A program made the position numbers and the translations under genes. A model generated the notes under the pieces. It was not told the origin of the DNA, did not search any database, and saw nothing but the letters and a program-made list of their open reading frames with translations. Below are positions 42,924 to 55,415 of a stretch of 64,000 bases of DNA, piece after piece. Origin of the DNA: Pseudoips prasinana. Lineage: Eukaryota; Arthropoda; Insecta; Lepidoptera; Nolidae. Location of the stretch: NCBI GenBank assembly GCA_951640165.1, contig OX621240.1, positions 6,212,713 to 6,276,712 on the forward strand, given 5' to 3'. Positions within the stretch are counted from its first letter, which is position 1; each line of letters opens with the position of its first letter.

Positions 42924-44790
42924 GTAAATTTAATTTATATGTTTTATTTATCCAAGTTTCGGGAAGAGATGAGGCTTGATAATTAAGGTAAAATAAGACG
43001 AACCTTCTATTTAAACACTTTATTTATAAGAACACTTCTAAACATGAATTCGCGTACAAGATTTTGAGCCTCTATTCCAAAACAACCATTATGTTATAAT
43101 AAGTTGACGAGACACAAATATTTATATGAAATAATTCAACTATTTGCTCTATACATTTTATTTTAGGCAAAATAATGTTATAAAGGCACTACGACAAGAA
43201 AGTGGCGCCACTGCACCATTAATTTCTATACCTAATCCATTTATAATTCGAGACCATTATGACAGTTTTTTTTTCACGTGACATTTGAGTTCAGACTTTG
43301 AGGACTTTCATTGGATAATATTATGGTATGTTAACAACAATGATTGTGTATTGAAATAGAAAGGATTTCTCTCCTATTTCTTACTTCATAATTGTAACGA
43401 ATTATAAATGGAAATTTAAGTACAGTTAAGAAGAATCCATCCAACTAATGTTTTGCTTGACCAAATGATATGTCGAGACATTGACAGTTCACATAATTAT
43501 TGCAAACAAAATATAATTATACACATTTTAGTTTCAAACTGAAATATTATGTATAAATTTATTACTAGTCGAGTTCCTATTATAGTGATAAGAAATGTAT
43601 TTATTGTAAAAATATGTATAGCATGCAATACTCATGTATAATAAAGAATATATTATAAATAAATATAACTGTTTTTCTAATTCCTAAATACAATAATAAA
43701 ATGACTAGTACATTGTGTGTATGTTTCTGATCAGTGTTTTTTTCTGATGTTGGTATCTTGGACTATTTTAACTGACACACTTAATAAATTACCAATATCA
43801 AAATAAAATGGCTAGTTAAGCTGAATGAAGAACATACATTTTGTCTAACCTTTAAAGTCTCGATTCTTAAGTATTTATTAGTGAAGATAAGGAATCCGAT
43901 TTGACCATGATACAGTTTCTACTCACTCCTAGGAGTATGTATGTAATTACTTCGTTTATCCCAGTCCAGTAAAGGTAGATTGACCATAGACAATGGAAAT
44001 TAATATCCAGGCTAGAGATAACGATTGGTTTAATATGACTTCGTATTTCTACTACTTACACATATAAATTATTAAATATTATATTAATATCTCATTTTTA
44101 TTACTAAGTAAGTACACTTTTTTCATATTTAAAACATTAAATCGGGCACAGATTACACTTTTTACTTCTATGTCAAAATAGTAGTTTTGCACTGGGTTAT
44201 GTAAATATAGCATACATAGAATTCTAAAATAGTACCCAGTACACAAAAATATTACATACGTATTAGACACATTTTTGGGACGGTATTGTTTCCAGATATT
44301 CTTAGAACAAACATTATTATTACACCATAATAAAAATTACTACTAACATCGACAAAGTCAGAACTGTATAATATTAGATATTATACAGAATACTGTTCAT
44401 TAAAATTGCCACTACCTTAATAACTAATTCACATGTGGGGCAAAGTTAAGGCAACTGTTTAATTACCTATCATAGCACTTCATTCGTAAGTAGACTAGAA
44501 ATTAGGAATAACAGTGGGAGAGTCAAGGAGAATGAACTGCACAAGAAGAAACAAAATATACAAGACATTCTGCATACTGGCGTTAACTAAGCCTTGTGAC
44601 ACCAATGAAGAACTGTACCTACCTACCTCTCATTATATTCATATTGCTCACCATTGGTTCAAATGAAATGAAACTATGAAACGCTTATTCTAGGCAAAGA
44701 TAAACATGTATTCGAATTCCTCCATAGATGTCAGTGGCCAGTTGCATTTGTTTTTAAACCTGTAGTGAGGTTGCGCTCAAGATTATTTAA
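42924..44790. other. 3' flank of the GMC gene, no further gene
   Basis: A possible polyadenylation signal AATAAA is at 43640-43645. The rest is AT-rich and shows no coding or repeat signature. Confidence 0.45.
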
Positions 44791-44799
44791 TCCAAGAAT

Positions 44800-44930
44800 G
44801 TACTGGCCATCAATAACGCCTTATTATGGCGCCATTTATGGTCAGTACCTACATTCAGAGATATTTGTCACAAGTGGCGCCGTTTTCGCTGGTAAGTTTA
44901 GTAAATCTTGCCAGGAAAATGGCGCCATTT
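44800..44930. repeat. Two adjacent foldbacks with GGCGCC
   Basis: 44803-44857 pairs GTACTGGCCAT with ATGGTCAGTAC. 44875-44928 pairs GTGGCGCCGTTTTC with AAAATGGCGCCA via CTGG and CCAG. Both are imperfect. Confidence 0.5.
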
Positions 44931-45203
44931 ACCCTTTATTACATTACATTACCTACACTACTCAAACCAAATAAGGATAGCTTTATAATCATAGATTAGT
45001 CACTCCAATATATTTTTTTGCATTTTACGGTTTTTACGTCACTTAGGCAATATTGGGAGTTGCATCTCAGTAATGGGTTAGCCTAACCTTATTTGTTTTG
45101 GGTTTACAAACAATTCGGTATTTTTGAAAACTACAAATAGTTATGAAATAGTCTATTATATATACATATATAACTTAATTAATGATATAAGCGTCAGTTT
45201 TAA

Positions 45204-45567
45204 GAGGCCTATTACAGTCCACTAGCGCCGCCAATCGAAAAAATGTCATAACTCGTAAATAGAATCAAAAATACAAAATATGTTCTATTATTATTGTGGA
45301 AAAGGCAATAACGTAATTGTATAACACCTTATCAACACTTGAAATATAGCTGTTTAGCTAAATCGTGCATTCAAAACATAAACGGCCGTTTTTGTTACAA
45401 ATGCACGATTTAGCTAAACAGCTATATTTCAAGTGTTGACAATGTGTTATAAAATTACGTTATTGCCTTTTCTACAGTAATAATAGACCACATTTTGTAT
45501 TTTTGATTCTATTTACGAGTTATGACATTTTTTCGATTGGCGGCGCTAGTGGACTGTAATAGGCCTC
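45204..45567. mobile_element. 364-bp foldback MITE flanked by TTAA
   Basis: The two arms, each about 170 bp, are near-perfect inverted repeats starting GAGGCCTATTACAGTCCACT. The centre is AAACGGCCGTTT. TTAA sits at 45200-45203 and 45568-45571, consistent with a piggyBac- or Kolobok-like target duplication. The GAGGCC start does not fit canonical piggyBac CCC ends. No coding capacity. Confidence 0.88.
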
Positions 45568-45571
45568 TTAA

Positions 45572-46939
45572 TATGACGCACCATTCGTTTTGTGTTTCAT
45601 CAGCCCTAAAACGCGTGTCATGTATGTATGACAAAGTTGAAAATTTTATTTAATGTAAATGGTGGATGATATATGTCAACATTATTTTGACTCCAGAGAG
45701 TGCAAGTTATATCTAATTTCATGTATAGAATATTAAAATATCCAATAAATGTTACTAAAATTTCATTAAGAACATAAGTAATACACTCGCGGACGGAAGA
45801 TTTTTCTACTAACGACTAATCTAAACTACATTTTATGAAGCACTATAACTCTAGGTGGATAGCCTTCGTTAGTTAAGTAAAATTCTAGAAATTAAATAAA
45901 TTTAATGAGCCTATATTCTCAGTGTAGGTATATTATTGTAAACATAAGGTATCTGTCAAGAAGCTTACGAAATTCGTCTTACGAATATCATCCAAAGTTA
46001 TAAATCTAGATTGACTTTATTTAAAGTTTCATCCAAAGATCTTAACATATATGTTTAGAAACTATACCAGTTTTTACTTGCTGAACTTTACCAGCTCAAA
46101 ATGTGATAGGTATAGGTACCTAATCATTTAAACTCTTACGTTTTGATATAGGTTTGTATTTCGCTATACTTTATTTAAGTGAATATGGGAATAATACAAG
46201 TATATTATTATATATAGCCTTCTCTAAACTTGTATAAGGAAATATATTTTATAATTAAAATGAATACCTTAGGTATATGTATTTAGTAACTTGAAAAATT
46301 AAAAAGTAACGGTGCATTATTAAAATAATACTATGCATCTTTTTGCTTCTCCTCCAATAATTCCATCAAATAAATCCACAATAGATATTTGCATGTTTTT
46401 ATTTTTGACATTGCATGTATTTATTTATGACTGTTCCTGAAGTCTTAAAAACATTTAAAAAAGGAAAGCATTATGTAAGTTTGTATTACACTAATAATTT
46501 TTATAAGTACCACTTAAACTTCGCGCCAAAGACACGTCATACTTAGTCATACTCGTCATTCTATTCTGTGAAATGAATCAACGCCCTAGTTACACCAACC
46601 TTCGAAAGGGCATAGAGCATTATTATTACACAGAAAACCTTATTTTACCACCTTTCAAGTTTTGTCGAGGCAAAACCAGACTCTTTTTCTAAAAAAGATA
46701 ATTAATTATCATTCATCGTAGTAACTTTGTAATTGTGAGTCATAGTAAAAGAAAACTTTTTTTTAATTTTTGTTTATATTTCTCAAATATTAAAATATAT
46801 AAATTTGGAAGGTGATAAAACATCAACTTGTATTTGGGTATATTTACCTAATGCACAATTTATAAATAAAACCTTCATTGTTAACAACTGTTAATGATGC
46901 AAGCTTCTAACAGCTATTCAATTGTCTTTCATGCGCATA
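45572..46939. other. No gene recognised
   Basis: AT-rich intergenic DNA. Confidence 0.4.
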
Positions 46940-47510
46940 TTTAAGTTAAGGCATTTTCTGCCTTTTCTGAGCAAACAGTTTTGAACACTGGACGGATATT
47001 TGATAATAAATACGTTCGACATTGTCGTAACTATAACTCCTTCCCTGTTTACGGGTATTATAATTGAATCGTTTACCAGCTCGTTAGAATCATTTGAATG
47101 AATTTCATGCGCATGTCATTCGAATTTATTCATTGTTGCCTTTTCTGAGCAAATTATCAATCTCAAGGCATTCTGTGCCTTTTCTGAGCAAACAGTTTTA
47201 TCTCTTATTGCAGTTTACTGCTTAAACACTGGACGGATATCTGATAGTGCTTCCTAAATCATTTTATAATTAAACTATACATTCGACATTGTCATATGTT
47301 TAATTAAATCCTTCCCTGTTTACGGGTTTTATAATTGAATTGTTTGCCAGCTCGTTAGAACCATTTGATTTTCTTTCCTGAGCAAATCATCCAATTGAAG
47401 GCCTATTTTGCCTTTCCTGAGCAAATCGTTTTCTCTCTTATTGCATTTAACTGCTTACACACTGGACGGATATCTGATAATGCTTCATAAGTCATTTTAT
47501 AACTAAACTA
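46940..47510. repeat. Diverged tandem repeat, period about 235-240 bp
   Basis: About 2.5 units. ACTGGACGGATA recurs at 46987, 47228 and 47461. CGACATTGTC recurs at 47019 and 47284. CCTTCCCTGTTTACGGG recurs near 47040 and 47312. CTGAGCAAA(C/T) recurs five times near 46968, 47140, 47187, 47377 and 47418. Non-coding. Unit divergence is substantial, but the motifs named are almost unchanged. Confidence 0.8.
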
Positions 47511-49455
47511 TATATATAAAATATTGCCACACTTATTAATTAATTAAAACAATATATTCATACTTTGTACATCATAATACTGAGCGGTAAATACGTCATT
47601 ATAGACTTCCAATATACACAATATCGTGTTATTAAACTAAGCAGGCATACCACCTACCTTTTATTTATTTAAAAAATAATAGTTGTTTGGTAATCTAACG
47701 GTCAATTATCCTTCATTTCTACTAGAAAACACGTTGAAATTTATGTTTATTTGCTATTCTTCTTAACATGTCATTTAAATTAGCGGGCTATCACTGCTTC
47801 ACCAGACGACGACAATCGATAAAACTGGTCTAGAAGGTACCTCTGCCTAAGGCGGTTATGGAAATAAAACTTCATAAATCAAACAACCAACAGAAGTCGA
47901 TCGTTTAAATAGAAAAGGAAAAAATAGAATAATAATTTCTTAAGGACCTGGTTTAGAATACAATGCACTAGTTACTTTAAAAAAATAGATAGGTAGAATG
48001 CAGTTCTCTATGTATAGCTTTAAATAATGAACTTAAGCATTCAAATTCTTCGAACATTGCTCGAAGTTCGAATTATATGCTATGGAAAACGAAATGAAAA
48101 ATAGACCGTTCTCTTTTTAATCAGCCAGTAATTATTTTTGGCCGAGTTTCTACAAGATTATGATTGTTGAAATATTTAAATGTTGCTAACTGTCAAACAT
48201 ATTTGAAACTTTACAAGCTTCACGCGTGTTTCTTTTATTCATCTTCTTAACATTACAGAATCTGATGATCACAGAATGGTTATATTTCTGCATGTGACTA
48301 TTATATAAGTTAGCAAAGGAAAGAACGAAAGAAAGAGCCTTTGTGTGGCTTGACGTCTATTCGAATACGACCGGAACTCATGAAATGCTCAATAATTAAA
48401 CCACTTAGGTGGTCACCCATCTATATGTTAACCGGGCGCCGATAACTAACGGACCGTACGGTACAAATGGCAATGAGCGCCTCAATTTCATTATTAAAGA
48501 GGTTTACCAAAGGAGGTATAGCTGCTTACTCTAACAACACGATAACCAATAAGATAGATTTTATTATAAGAAAAACCTTTTTTTATTACTATTTGTGCGC
48601 AAATACATATAATATTTGTGTTAATACTGCTTTAAATAGAATCGACTAGTTTATTAGTCGATAGGCTGAGCTATTTTTGAGCAAAGTTTTTACTTGTGAA
48701 TAGGTATTTTAATAGGTACGTCTTTATACCTACATAAAATATTAGAGAAATACGTTTTAAAATATAATCATAATAAATAAACTGTAGTTTTAAATTTACA
48801 TTTAATAAGTGTTCGAAACTGCCTAGGAATACCAAGCGTAAGTCATGACAAAAATACTCCAACTAGACGAAGAACGCAGAATAAGACACATTACTTTCAG
48901 TTACCTAGTTATTTTTTTAAGATATTATGTAATATGTGTTATTCACAATCATTATTCCTATGAAGTTTCACTCACTTAATCAATTCAATCCACGAAATTT
49001 TAGGTATAACATACCTAAGCGTAAAAAATATTTGTTGCCTTTAACTCAAATAGAGGTGACAATAAAAAATAGTTTGAGCTACAATTATTACGTAAGTATT
49101 TACTAAAGCAAAACATGTTTGTAGTGAACAATTTGTGCTTATTACGTGGTGTGTTAAGATTTTTAATTGATATAATATAATAACTTAAATTTATTTTTTT
49201 ACATAAGCCTATTCTTTCGCATTAGCCCCTTTGACTAGACTATAAAAACCTATACATCACACGCATATACATACCTATATTAAATGAAATATTTAGTTTT
49301 ATTAGGTAATGACAATAAATATTACTGTGTCTTATATAGTACCTACTATTTAATCAACTTATTAAGGTTTGAAATAGTCAACTATGTATTTGAAAATTTT
49401 AATCTGTTCACTAATAAAATGAAATTAAGTAAAAAATAATCAAGCAATTAAATAA
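47511..49455. other. No gene recognised
   Basis: AT-rich intergenic DNA downstream of the forkhead gene. 48360-48465 contains a repeat fragment (GGTGGTCACCCATCTATATG) also present at 52280-52320. Confidence 0.45.
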
Positions 49456-49473
49456 AATCGGTAAAAAAACTAC

Positions 49474-49479
49474 TTTATT
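49474..49479 (-). terminator. FoxJ1-like gene polyadenylation signal
   Basis: AATAAA on the - strand, about 205 bp past the stop codon at 49686. Confidence 0.65.
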
Positions 49480-49685
49480 TACAATAAAATATCACGAATG
49501 ACGTTACGAAATCAATTTAGCATATTATTTAAAATAATTATTTAAATATGCTCAGCTTTCTTGAAACAAATCGCTTAGACCTCATAGAAATTTACAATAA
49601 GTAAACCATGAATTTAAATTATCGTCAAATACGTAAACCGAACTGTACAATATTTAACAAAGGAATATATATTAAAATGAGAATC

Positions 49686-50165
<480 letters not shown>

Positions 50166-50488
50166 TTATATGTTAAACCTTTTATTTTTTTCAACTCTAA
50201 TTGTTTCCTATATAATGCCAAAATAACTACCGTATAATATATACTGAGTCATGAAGAACAAAGAATGGGAAACATCGACAATGCCTTATAAAATCAATGA
50301 TAATGTTAAACCAATTTCACTTGGACTATCACGCACTTATGGTAACCACCAATCCGGAATCCTTTAATATTCACCAATCATGCACTTGACTCCCTATTCA
50401 TAAATCTAATTATATGTTATCTTATCTCACTGTTTGCAGATCACACGTTTATTAAATCATAAGGGTTCCTGATAGCTTGATAACTCAC

Positions 50489-51133
50489 CTGCCACGTGGG
50501 ATCCGCGTTTCTGTAGTACTTGAAGTTCTCTCTTATCCACGAATATATTGCTGATAGAGTCATTTTGTCATTGTTGTATCTCATTGCCATACAAATCAAC
50601 GTGCTGTACGAGTACGGAGGCTTCTTCTCACTATCCGATTGATACTCGTGCTTGTTCTCCATAAAATCCTTCTGACACTTTGCTATCGTTTGGTTGAATT
50701 TCTGTAACCTCGTGTTCTGTGGCTGCAGCTTCACCTGAGGACATGGTGACATGGGCGGTATCGGAAATTGTGGCACCGACATTATATTCGTTATATTTTG
50801 CAACCATGTCAAATTCGTCAAATCAGCCTCCGGTTCTTCATCGAATTCCATTTTATTAGGCTTGTGTTTACTGCGGCTTTTATGTGATAAATCTTCATTC
50901 TCCATCGTAACGAATTCCTTTTGAACACCATTTCTTGTACTATCGTCTTGTTCAATTGTGTATGTCTCGGGCTGCTCATACACATACTCAATTTCCACCG
51001 TGTGAGATGATTCTGGAACTGTATGGTCCACGGCGAAAAACGCCGTCCCACATTGTTCGTCTTCTCCGTAGAAGTTGAGTGTTGCATCCAGCATCTCGCC
51101 GGACGCCGGAGAGAGGCCTGACGTTATATGCAT
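50489..51133 (-). CDS. FoxJ1-like forkhead factor, exon 1
   Basis: Residues 1-215 of a 369-residue nuclear transcription factor. I start at the ATG at 51133 ([12 protein letters not shown]). An in-frame TAG lies four codons upstream, so no upstream start is possible without splicing. The forkhead domain opens at residue 171: [20 protein letters not shown], then [20 protein letters not shown] and DPTWQ, split by a phase-0 intron (donor CAG|GTGAGT) exactly before NSIRHNLS. The sequence ADPTWQ|NSIRHN and EPGKGGFW favour FoxJ1 over FoxN, FoxJ2/3 or FoxA. FoxJ1 proteins switch on motile-cilium genes. In Drosophila the related fd3F acts in chordotonal neurons. The N-terminal part is acidic and low-complexity. 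Confidence 0.9.
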
Positions 51134-51158
51134 CGTGACCAACTACATCGCAGGCCTG

Positions 51159-51291
51159 AAAATGTTACAATATTTGATGAGTCATTAAATAAATCGACTT
51201 GAAAGCATTGATATGGGGTGGTAAATAGGAAAGTAATTTGAATAATGGGTTTTGTAGAGAGATAAACTGGTGGGGCTGGGGTTTAAGGTAC
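51159..51291 (-). other. Possible intron in the forkhead 5' UTR
   Basis: Just upstream of the start codon a - strand acceptor (CATTTTCAG, at 51159) and a donor (AATCAG|GTACCT near 51291) could remove a short intron. It is only a splice-site match. Confidence 0.3.
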
Positions 51292-51299
51292 CTGATTAT

Positions 51300-51560
51300 G
51301 AAGTTGTGGTGGTGGTGTCCAAGATGCCGGACGTGGATCGATGTGGCGCGCGTGACGTCGCGGCGGTCAGCGCCGGGCGCGGTGCGTGTGTGCGCGGAGC
51401 GGCGGCGCGCCCCAGTGTGCCACCTGCGCCCCTTGCCTGCCGCCGAACAGGTGTGCTTACGATCGATATTTTTCCGCCCGCAAGAGCCGGCCCGCATTAC
51501 TGATAGCTTCGGACAATTAGTCACGGTTATCAGACAGACCCGGATCGAAACCTAACACCG
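51300..51560 (-). promoter_or_regulatory. CpG-rich likely promoter of the forkhead gene
   Basis: About 200 bp upstream of the start, 51340-51500 is strikingly GC- and CpG-rich (e.g. GGCGCGCGTGACGTCGCGGC) in an AT-rich region. A CRE-like TGACGTCG is at 51352-51359. Position and composition fit a promoter or first non-coding exon. Confidence 0.45.
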
Positions 51561-52100
51561 TGAAGAACTTATACTTCCCTATGTGTCACACCACCATATG
51601 CAAGGATCATACCACACCGGAACTTGACAACTAAAAAAACTAAGGGAAAACAATTACGTTCACTATAATTACCAAAATTTTAAATGTCGGTCACTATTAG
51701 AACCGTTATTTTACTTTTTATTTTACACGAATATTAAAAAGTAATGTTTTTTCCAAATGCGGACCTGAGTAAGGATCTCTGAGACATGTTATACGACTCA
51801 ATATCTGCGGGTACTTCCGTTATAACGTACGTACATTTGCACTTACTACGGCACATAAGCTTCAAATCGGAGGTCACAATAGACTATAGTATAATTTCTC
51901 GTAAAATACAAGCTGAAGGAGCTTCGGTTCCGAAATGAAGGAAATGCACCGGTAACCTTGGAAACTAAGACAGCTTTATAAATGGCTGTCCTTTATAGTT
52001 ACTTTGGACATTTTGGATTTAAATATTAAATAAGTGTTCCTGCTACCCATTGAGATATTTCTCGTAGTAATATTTAACGGAAAATATCCTCCTAGTCGAT
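51561..52100. other. No feature recognised
   Basis: Upstream flank of the forkhead gene. Confidence 0.4.
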
Positions 52101-52104
52101 TTCG

Positions 52105-52350
52105 GCCATTACTTACTTACTTATCTATGGGCATCGGTAACCCTAATGTCAGAGTTGTTCAAGCCGCCCAGTAGGCCGCTGACATGGCTTAACGACTGTT
52201 GTCTAATGACTACAACCGGGACCGGCAGCTTAAAGTGCCCTCCGAAGCACGGAGACGGTCCGAAATTAAAACACATTGGTGGTCACCCATCTATATTTTG
52301 ACCGCGAGCCTAATTGCTTAACCTCGCCGATCACTTACGGACCGGTGTGA
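52105..52350 (-). repeat. Unclassified SINE-like repeat fragment
   Basis: CAGAGTTGTTCAAGCCGCCC, CTCCGAAGCACGGAGACGGT and GGTGGTCACCCATCTATATT recur in part at 34340-34410 (reverse) and 48360-48465. Confidence 0.5.
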
Positions 52351-52724
52351 GCATCTAGCTACGAGCTTGTCATTTCGGACTGAAATTGGTATTATTTTAG
52401 CTTCTTTATCACCCCCCTGACGTAAGTATGTTGAAACGCTACCACTTATTACGTCACCGGTTAGAAATCACACTGGCCACTAAGTATTCCCCCGTGGTTG
52501 GTTTGGTGGCGCACGTTTATTTCCGTTTACAAACCCAATTGATAAGGACATTTTTTTTTCACTCGATGGTACGTGAAGATGTGGTCGAAGGTGGACCGCG
52601 CGTACCCTTAAGTTTTACTACCACATTGCTATCTGATAGAAAAATAGTTAGAGCTTGTGCTATGCCAAGCATACAACTGATAAACATAGGTACTTATATA
52701 TTTCTAAATGCATACTTATTATAG

Positions 52725-53038
52725 ACTAGCTGTGCCCCGCGGTTTTACCCGCGTTAAACTTTACAAATTATCACAGCTCCTCCCTCGTAGGTGATAGCGT
52801 GATAATTTTACCCTATATGTTGACCCGACCTCTTAGTAATATTCATGCAAAATTTGAAGTAAATCCATGCAGTACTTTCTGAGTTTAGCCCGGACATACA
52901 TACAGATAAACAGTCAAAAATTCAAAAAACTATATTTTTGGCTTCGATATCGACTGTAGATCACGCCCCAAGTATCTTTTAAAAAAAATATTGTATGTAC
53001 AGTTTTGACTTTTCTACGATTTTATTATATGTATAGAT
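52725..53038 (-). mobile_element. Helitron-like non-autonomous element
   Basis: It opens ACTAGCTGTGCCCCGCGGTT and ends TTATATGTATAGAT, with GATAGCGTGATAATTTTACC and AATATTCATGCAAAATTTGA inside. It is the intact form of the 8311-8595 copy. Confidence 0.65.
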
Positions 53039-53039
53039 A

Positions 53040-53170
53040 AATTACCCCCAGACACAACACATAATCGTTCTCATCACACAAATATTTGTCCTGGGTGGCG
53101 ATCGAACCCGTTACTTCTGTCTCTGCAGTCAGGATCATTATCCACTAGACCAACACGGCATATATTGAAT
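53040..53170 (-). repeat. tRNA-derived SINE, family 2, 5' part
   Basis: In reverse: head GTTGGTCTAGTGGATAATGA, B box near GTTCGATCGCCACCCAGG, and body AAATATTTGTGTGATGAGAA. The 3' half is missing. Confidence 0.7.
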
Positions 53171-53362
53171 ATGCCGACTTGATTGTATGTAATCCAAAGC
53201 CCCTACAGAAAAATTGGAAAAATTACAGTCATTGTCATAGTCTGTATAATAATACCTATATGTTTTTTTACCAACAACATGTTTTTACGGGGAGTATCTG
53301 TCTAAGTCCAAAAATCATGAACCTCGTGTGACGTAACATATTTTTTTGTTTTTTTTTTTTTT

Positions 53363-53555
53363 AGAGGCAACGCCCGCATTATAGAAATAATCCCTGTGTC
53401 GCGGGGTACTTTACAAACATTTAATAGACGGACACAAATTACATCAAGACATCTATATATGGGTCACACAAATAGTTGTCCGGCGCGGGACTCGAACCCG
53501 CGACACGAAACGGCGAGGCGACTATCTTAGCCGCTGCGCCACACGTGCAGTCATG
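53363..53555 (-). repeat. tRNA-derived SINE, family 3, long copy
   Basis: In reverse: CTGCACGTGTGGCGCAGCGG (A box), GTCGCGGGTTCGAGTCCCGC (B box), GGACAACTATTTGTGTGACC, and a 3' end at TAATGCGGGCGTTGCC. It sits in a region of stacked SINEs. Confidence 0.8.
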
Positions 53556-53754
53556 TATGGATGGCCCTTTACGCTAATAGCAAGTGCTCAATCGTCACCC
53601 CTATTTGCTTAGATACTACAAATAGGTGGCCGAATGTTTGTGATTAAATAGAGTCCCTTCACTTGACGGAATTTGATTATCAAGGGTTTTGATGTAGTGA
53701 AGTGGAATTTCCAGATATTACGAAATGACATTTGACATTGATTTTGACATTTCT

Positions 53755-53905
53755 TGATCCGTATTGAACACCATCATCATCATATTAGCCGGAAGACATC
53801 CACTGCTGGACAAAGGCCTCGTCCAAAGATCTTCACAATCACTAGTGTACATTTGAGAGGATATGGCATTGTCACCACGCTTGCCAGACGGGTTGGCGAT
53901 CACAG
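53755..53905 (-). repeat. RTE-type 3' tail
   Basis: CATCATCATCATATTAGCCG and AAGACATCCACTGCTGGACA, then AAAGGCCTCGTCCAAAGATC. Matches 31325-31475. Confidence 0.6.
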
Positions 53906-53992
53906 TATAATTTGAGTACTCAGAGAAAGACTACTGCCAGTTTTCTGGTATATAATGTCCTCCTATATAATAATAATACCTACCAATTTTAA

Positions 53993-54224
53993 AATAATAA
54001 TATCTGGGGACAATGTCACACAGAGCCCCAAACTAAGCAAAGCTTGTACTATGGGTACCAGGCGATGATATACATACTTATATAGATAGATAAATACTTC
54101 ACTTTAGAAAACATCCATGACTCAGAAACAAATATTCGTGCTCATCACAAAAATATTTGCACTTACCGGGATTCGAACCCAGGACCACCAGCTTCGTAGG
54201 CAGGAGCACTACTACTAGGTGACG
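53993..54224 (-). repeat. tRNA-derived SINE, family 1
   Basis: Tail AATAATAATATCTGGGGACA, then CAAAGCTTGTACTATGGGTA and CCGGGATTCGAACCCAGGAC. The head is slightly truncated (ACTACTACTAGGTGACG). Confidence 0.85.
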
Positions 54225-54225
54225 G

Positions 54226-54470
54226 GATTTAATAGACCAAATTTGACATCCGTCAGTTACAAGTAAAGTGAATTGTAAAATTACTTTATTTGGTAATTAT
54301 TACAATAAAGATAAATCGTAATTGAAAAAAATTCAGCACATGTGCAGTTCTAACTACTAAAATATAAATAATATTCTTTGCCCGACGGTTAAGGTTACGT
54401 TGTTGAATTTCGATGAAGTGTCAAATGTGATCTATTAAATTGGCCCTACTATAGTTATTTTATGTATATA
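54226..54470. mobile_element. 245-bp MITE, AATTTAATAGA-type ends
   Basis: The left end GATTTAATAGACCAAATTTG and the right end, in reverse, CAATTTAATAGATCACATTT are inverted. Two partial copies in reverse are at 55060-55172 and 55176-55323, sharing TTTATCTTTATTGTAATAAT and ACTTTACTAGTAACTGACAG. It abuts the SINE-1 head. Confidence 0.75.
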
Positions 54471-54597
54471 TATATTACAGATAATTTGGTATCTGACTGC
54501 ATGAAGCGATTGTCACTTTACGGCCAAGCAGACCTCGAATCTAATCTTTGTTTATACACAAACTTTCGGTGACACTGTGTGTCTGACAGCAAATAAA

Positions 54598-54650
54598 ATT
54601 ACTATCCCATCTCAACCCGTGGGGTACGTAGAAGTCGCCGGAAGGAATAT
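54598..54650. repeat. Short dispersed repeat fragment
   Basis: CCCATCTCAACCCGTGGGGT and AGAAGTCGCC match the unit at 62965-63055. Confidence 0.45.
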
Positions 54651-54651
54651 A

Positions 54652-55025
54652 TAATAATAATAATAACCTTCTAGCCGAATTTCGGCCACGGTGGCCAGTC
54701 TCAATAGAGATTAGCCATCTGCGCGGGACATATTATAGTGCTCAATTGTGTTCGCAAGCACTTTCTATTCCATCACTCTCATGATCCAATGGGTCGCCTA
54801 GCGACATGACCGGAAAGAAGTCCGGTACAGGACCGACGGCTTTACGTGCTCTCCGAGGCACGGGGGTATAATACCGCCAACTCCCCGAATTCGGACTGAT
54901 GCTGAGAAATTTTTCTTTTTACAGAAAATTCCCAAAATCACTTTTGGCCCGACCCGGGATTTGACCAGGACCTCGTTATCTGCGGTTGAACACGCCAGCC
55001 ACCGTTAGACCAACGATTTCTGGTA
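54652..55025 (-). repeat. tRNA-derived SINE, family 4, full copy
   Basis: In reverse: head with GTTGGTCTAACGGTGGCTGG (A box), a B-box-like segment near GGTCAAATCCCGGGTCGG, then CAAAAGTGATTTTGGGAATT and GGAAATTCGGGGAGTTGGCG-like sequence, ending in ATT units. The copy at 60087-60470 runs in the + direction. Confidence 0.75.
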
Positions 55026-55033
55026 TATATTCC

Positions 55034-55323
55034 GACTGCCTCGTTGGTCTAGCGGTAGCGTGTGCTGAATTTTTTTCAATTACGATTTATCTTTATTGTA
55101 ATAATTACCAAATAAAGTAATTTTACAATTCACTTTACTAGTAACTGACAGATGTCAAATGTGATCTATTTTTTTTCGTAGTTAGAACTGCACATTTGCT
55201 TTTTTTTTTTTTTAAATACAATTTATCTTTATTGTAATAATTACCAAATAAGGTAATTTTACATTTCACTTTACTAGTAACTGACAGATGTCAAATGTGG
55301 TCTATTAAATTGGCCCTACTATA
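55034..55323. repeat. SINE-4 head joined to two partial MITE copies
   Basis: 55034-55066 is a SINE-4 start (CTCGTTGGTCTAGCGGTAGC) facing away from the copy on its left. It switches at GTGCTGAA into the MITE family of 54226, followed by a second partial MITE (55176-55323). Confidence 0.65.
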
Positions 55324-55415
55324 TGTTTATCAGCTGTCTGTTTGCCATATTACCAGCTCTGCCTAGTTTAGGATCAGATGGCAGTGTCTTAGAAGTCCCA
55401 AGATATTTATTTATA
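55324..55415 (+). repeat. SINE family 2, 3' end
   Basis: TTTGCCATATTACCAGCTCT, GCCTAGTTTAGGATCAGATG and GCAGTGTCTTAGAAGTCCCA match the 3' part of the family. Confidence 0.7.

Noticed and set aside
46940..47510. CRISPR array
   Set aside because: Units are ~235 bp and diverged, the genome is eukaryotic, and there are no uniform short repeats with unique spacers.
51134..51142. Forkhead start at 51142
   Set aside because: That codon is TTG. The first ATG is at 51133 and TAG lies just upstream of the TTG.
51165..51524. 119-codon frame upstream of the forkhead gene
   Set aside because: Arg/His/Ala-rich from CpG-rich DNA, overlaps other open frames on both strands. Promoter-like composition explains it.
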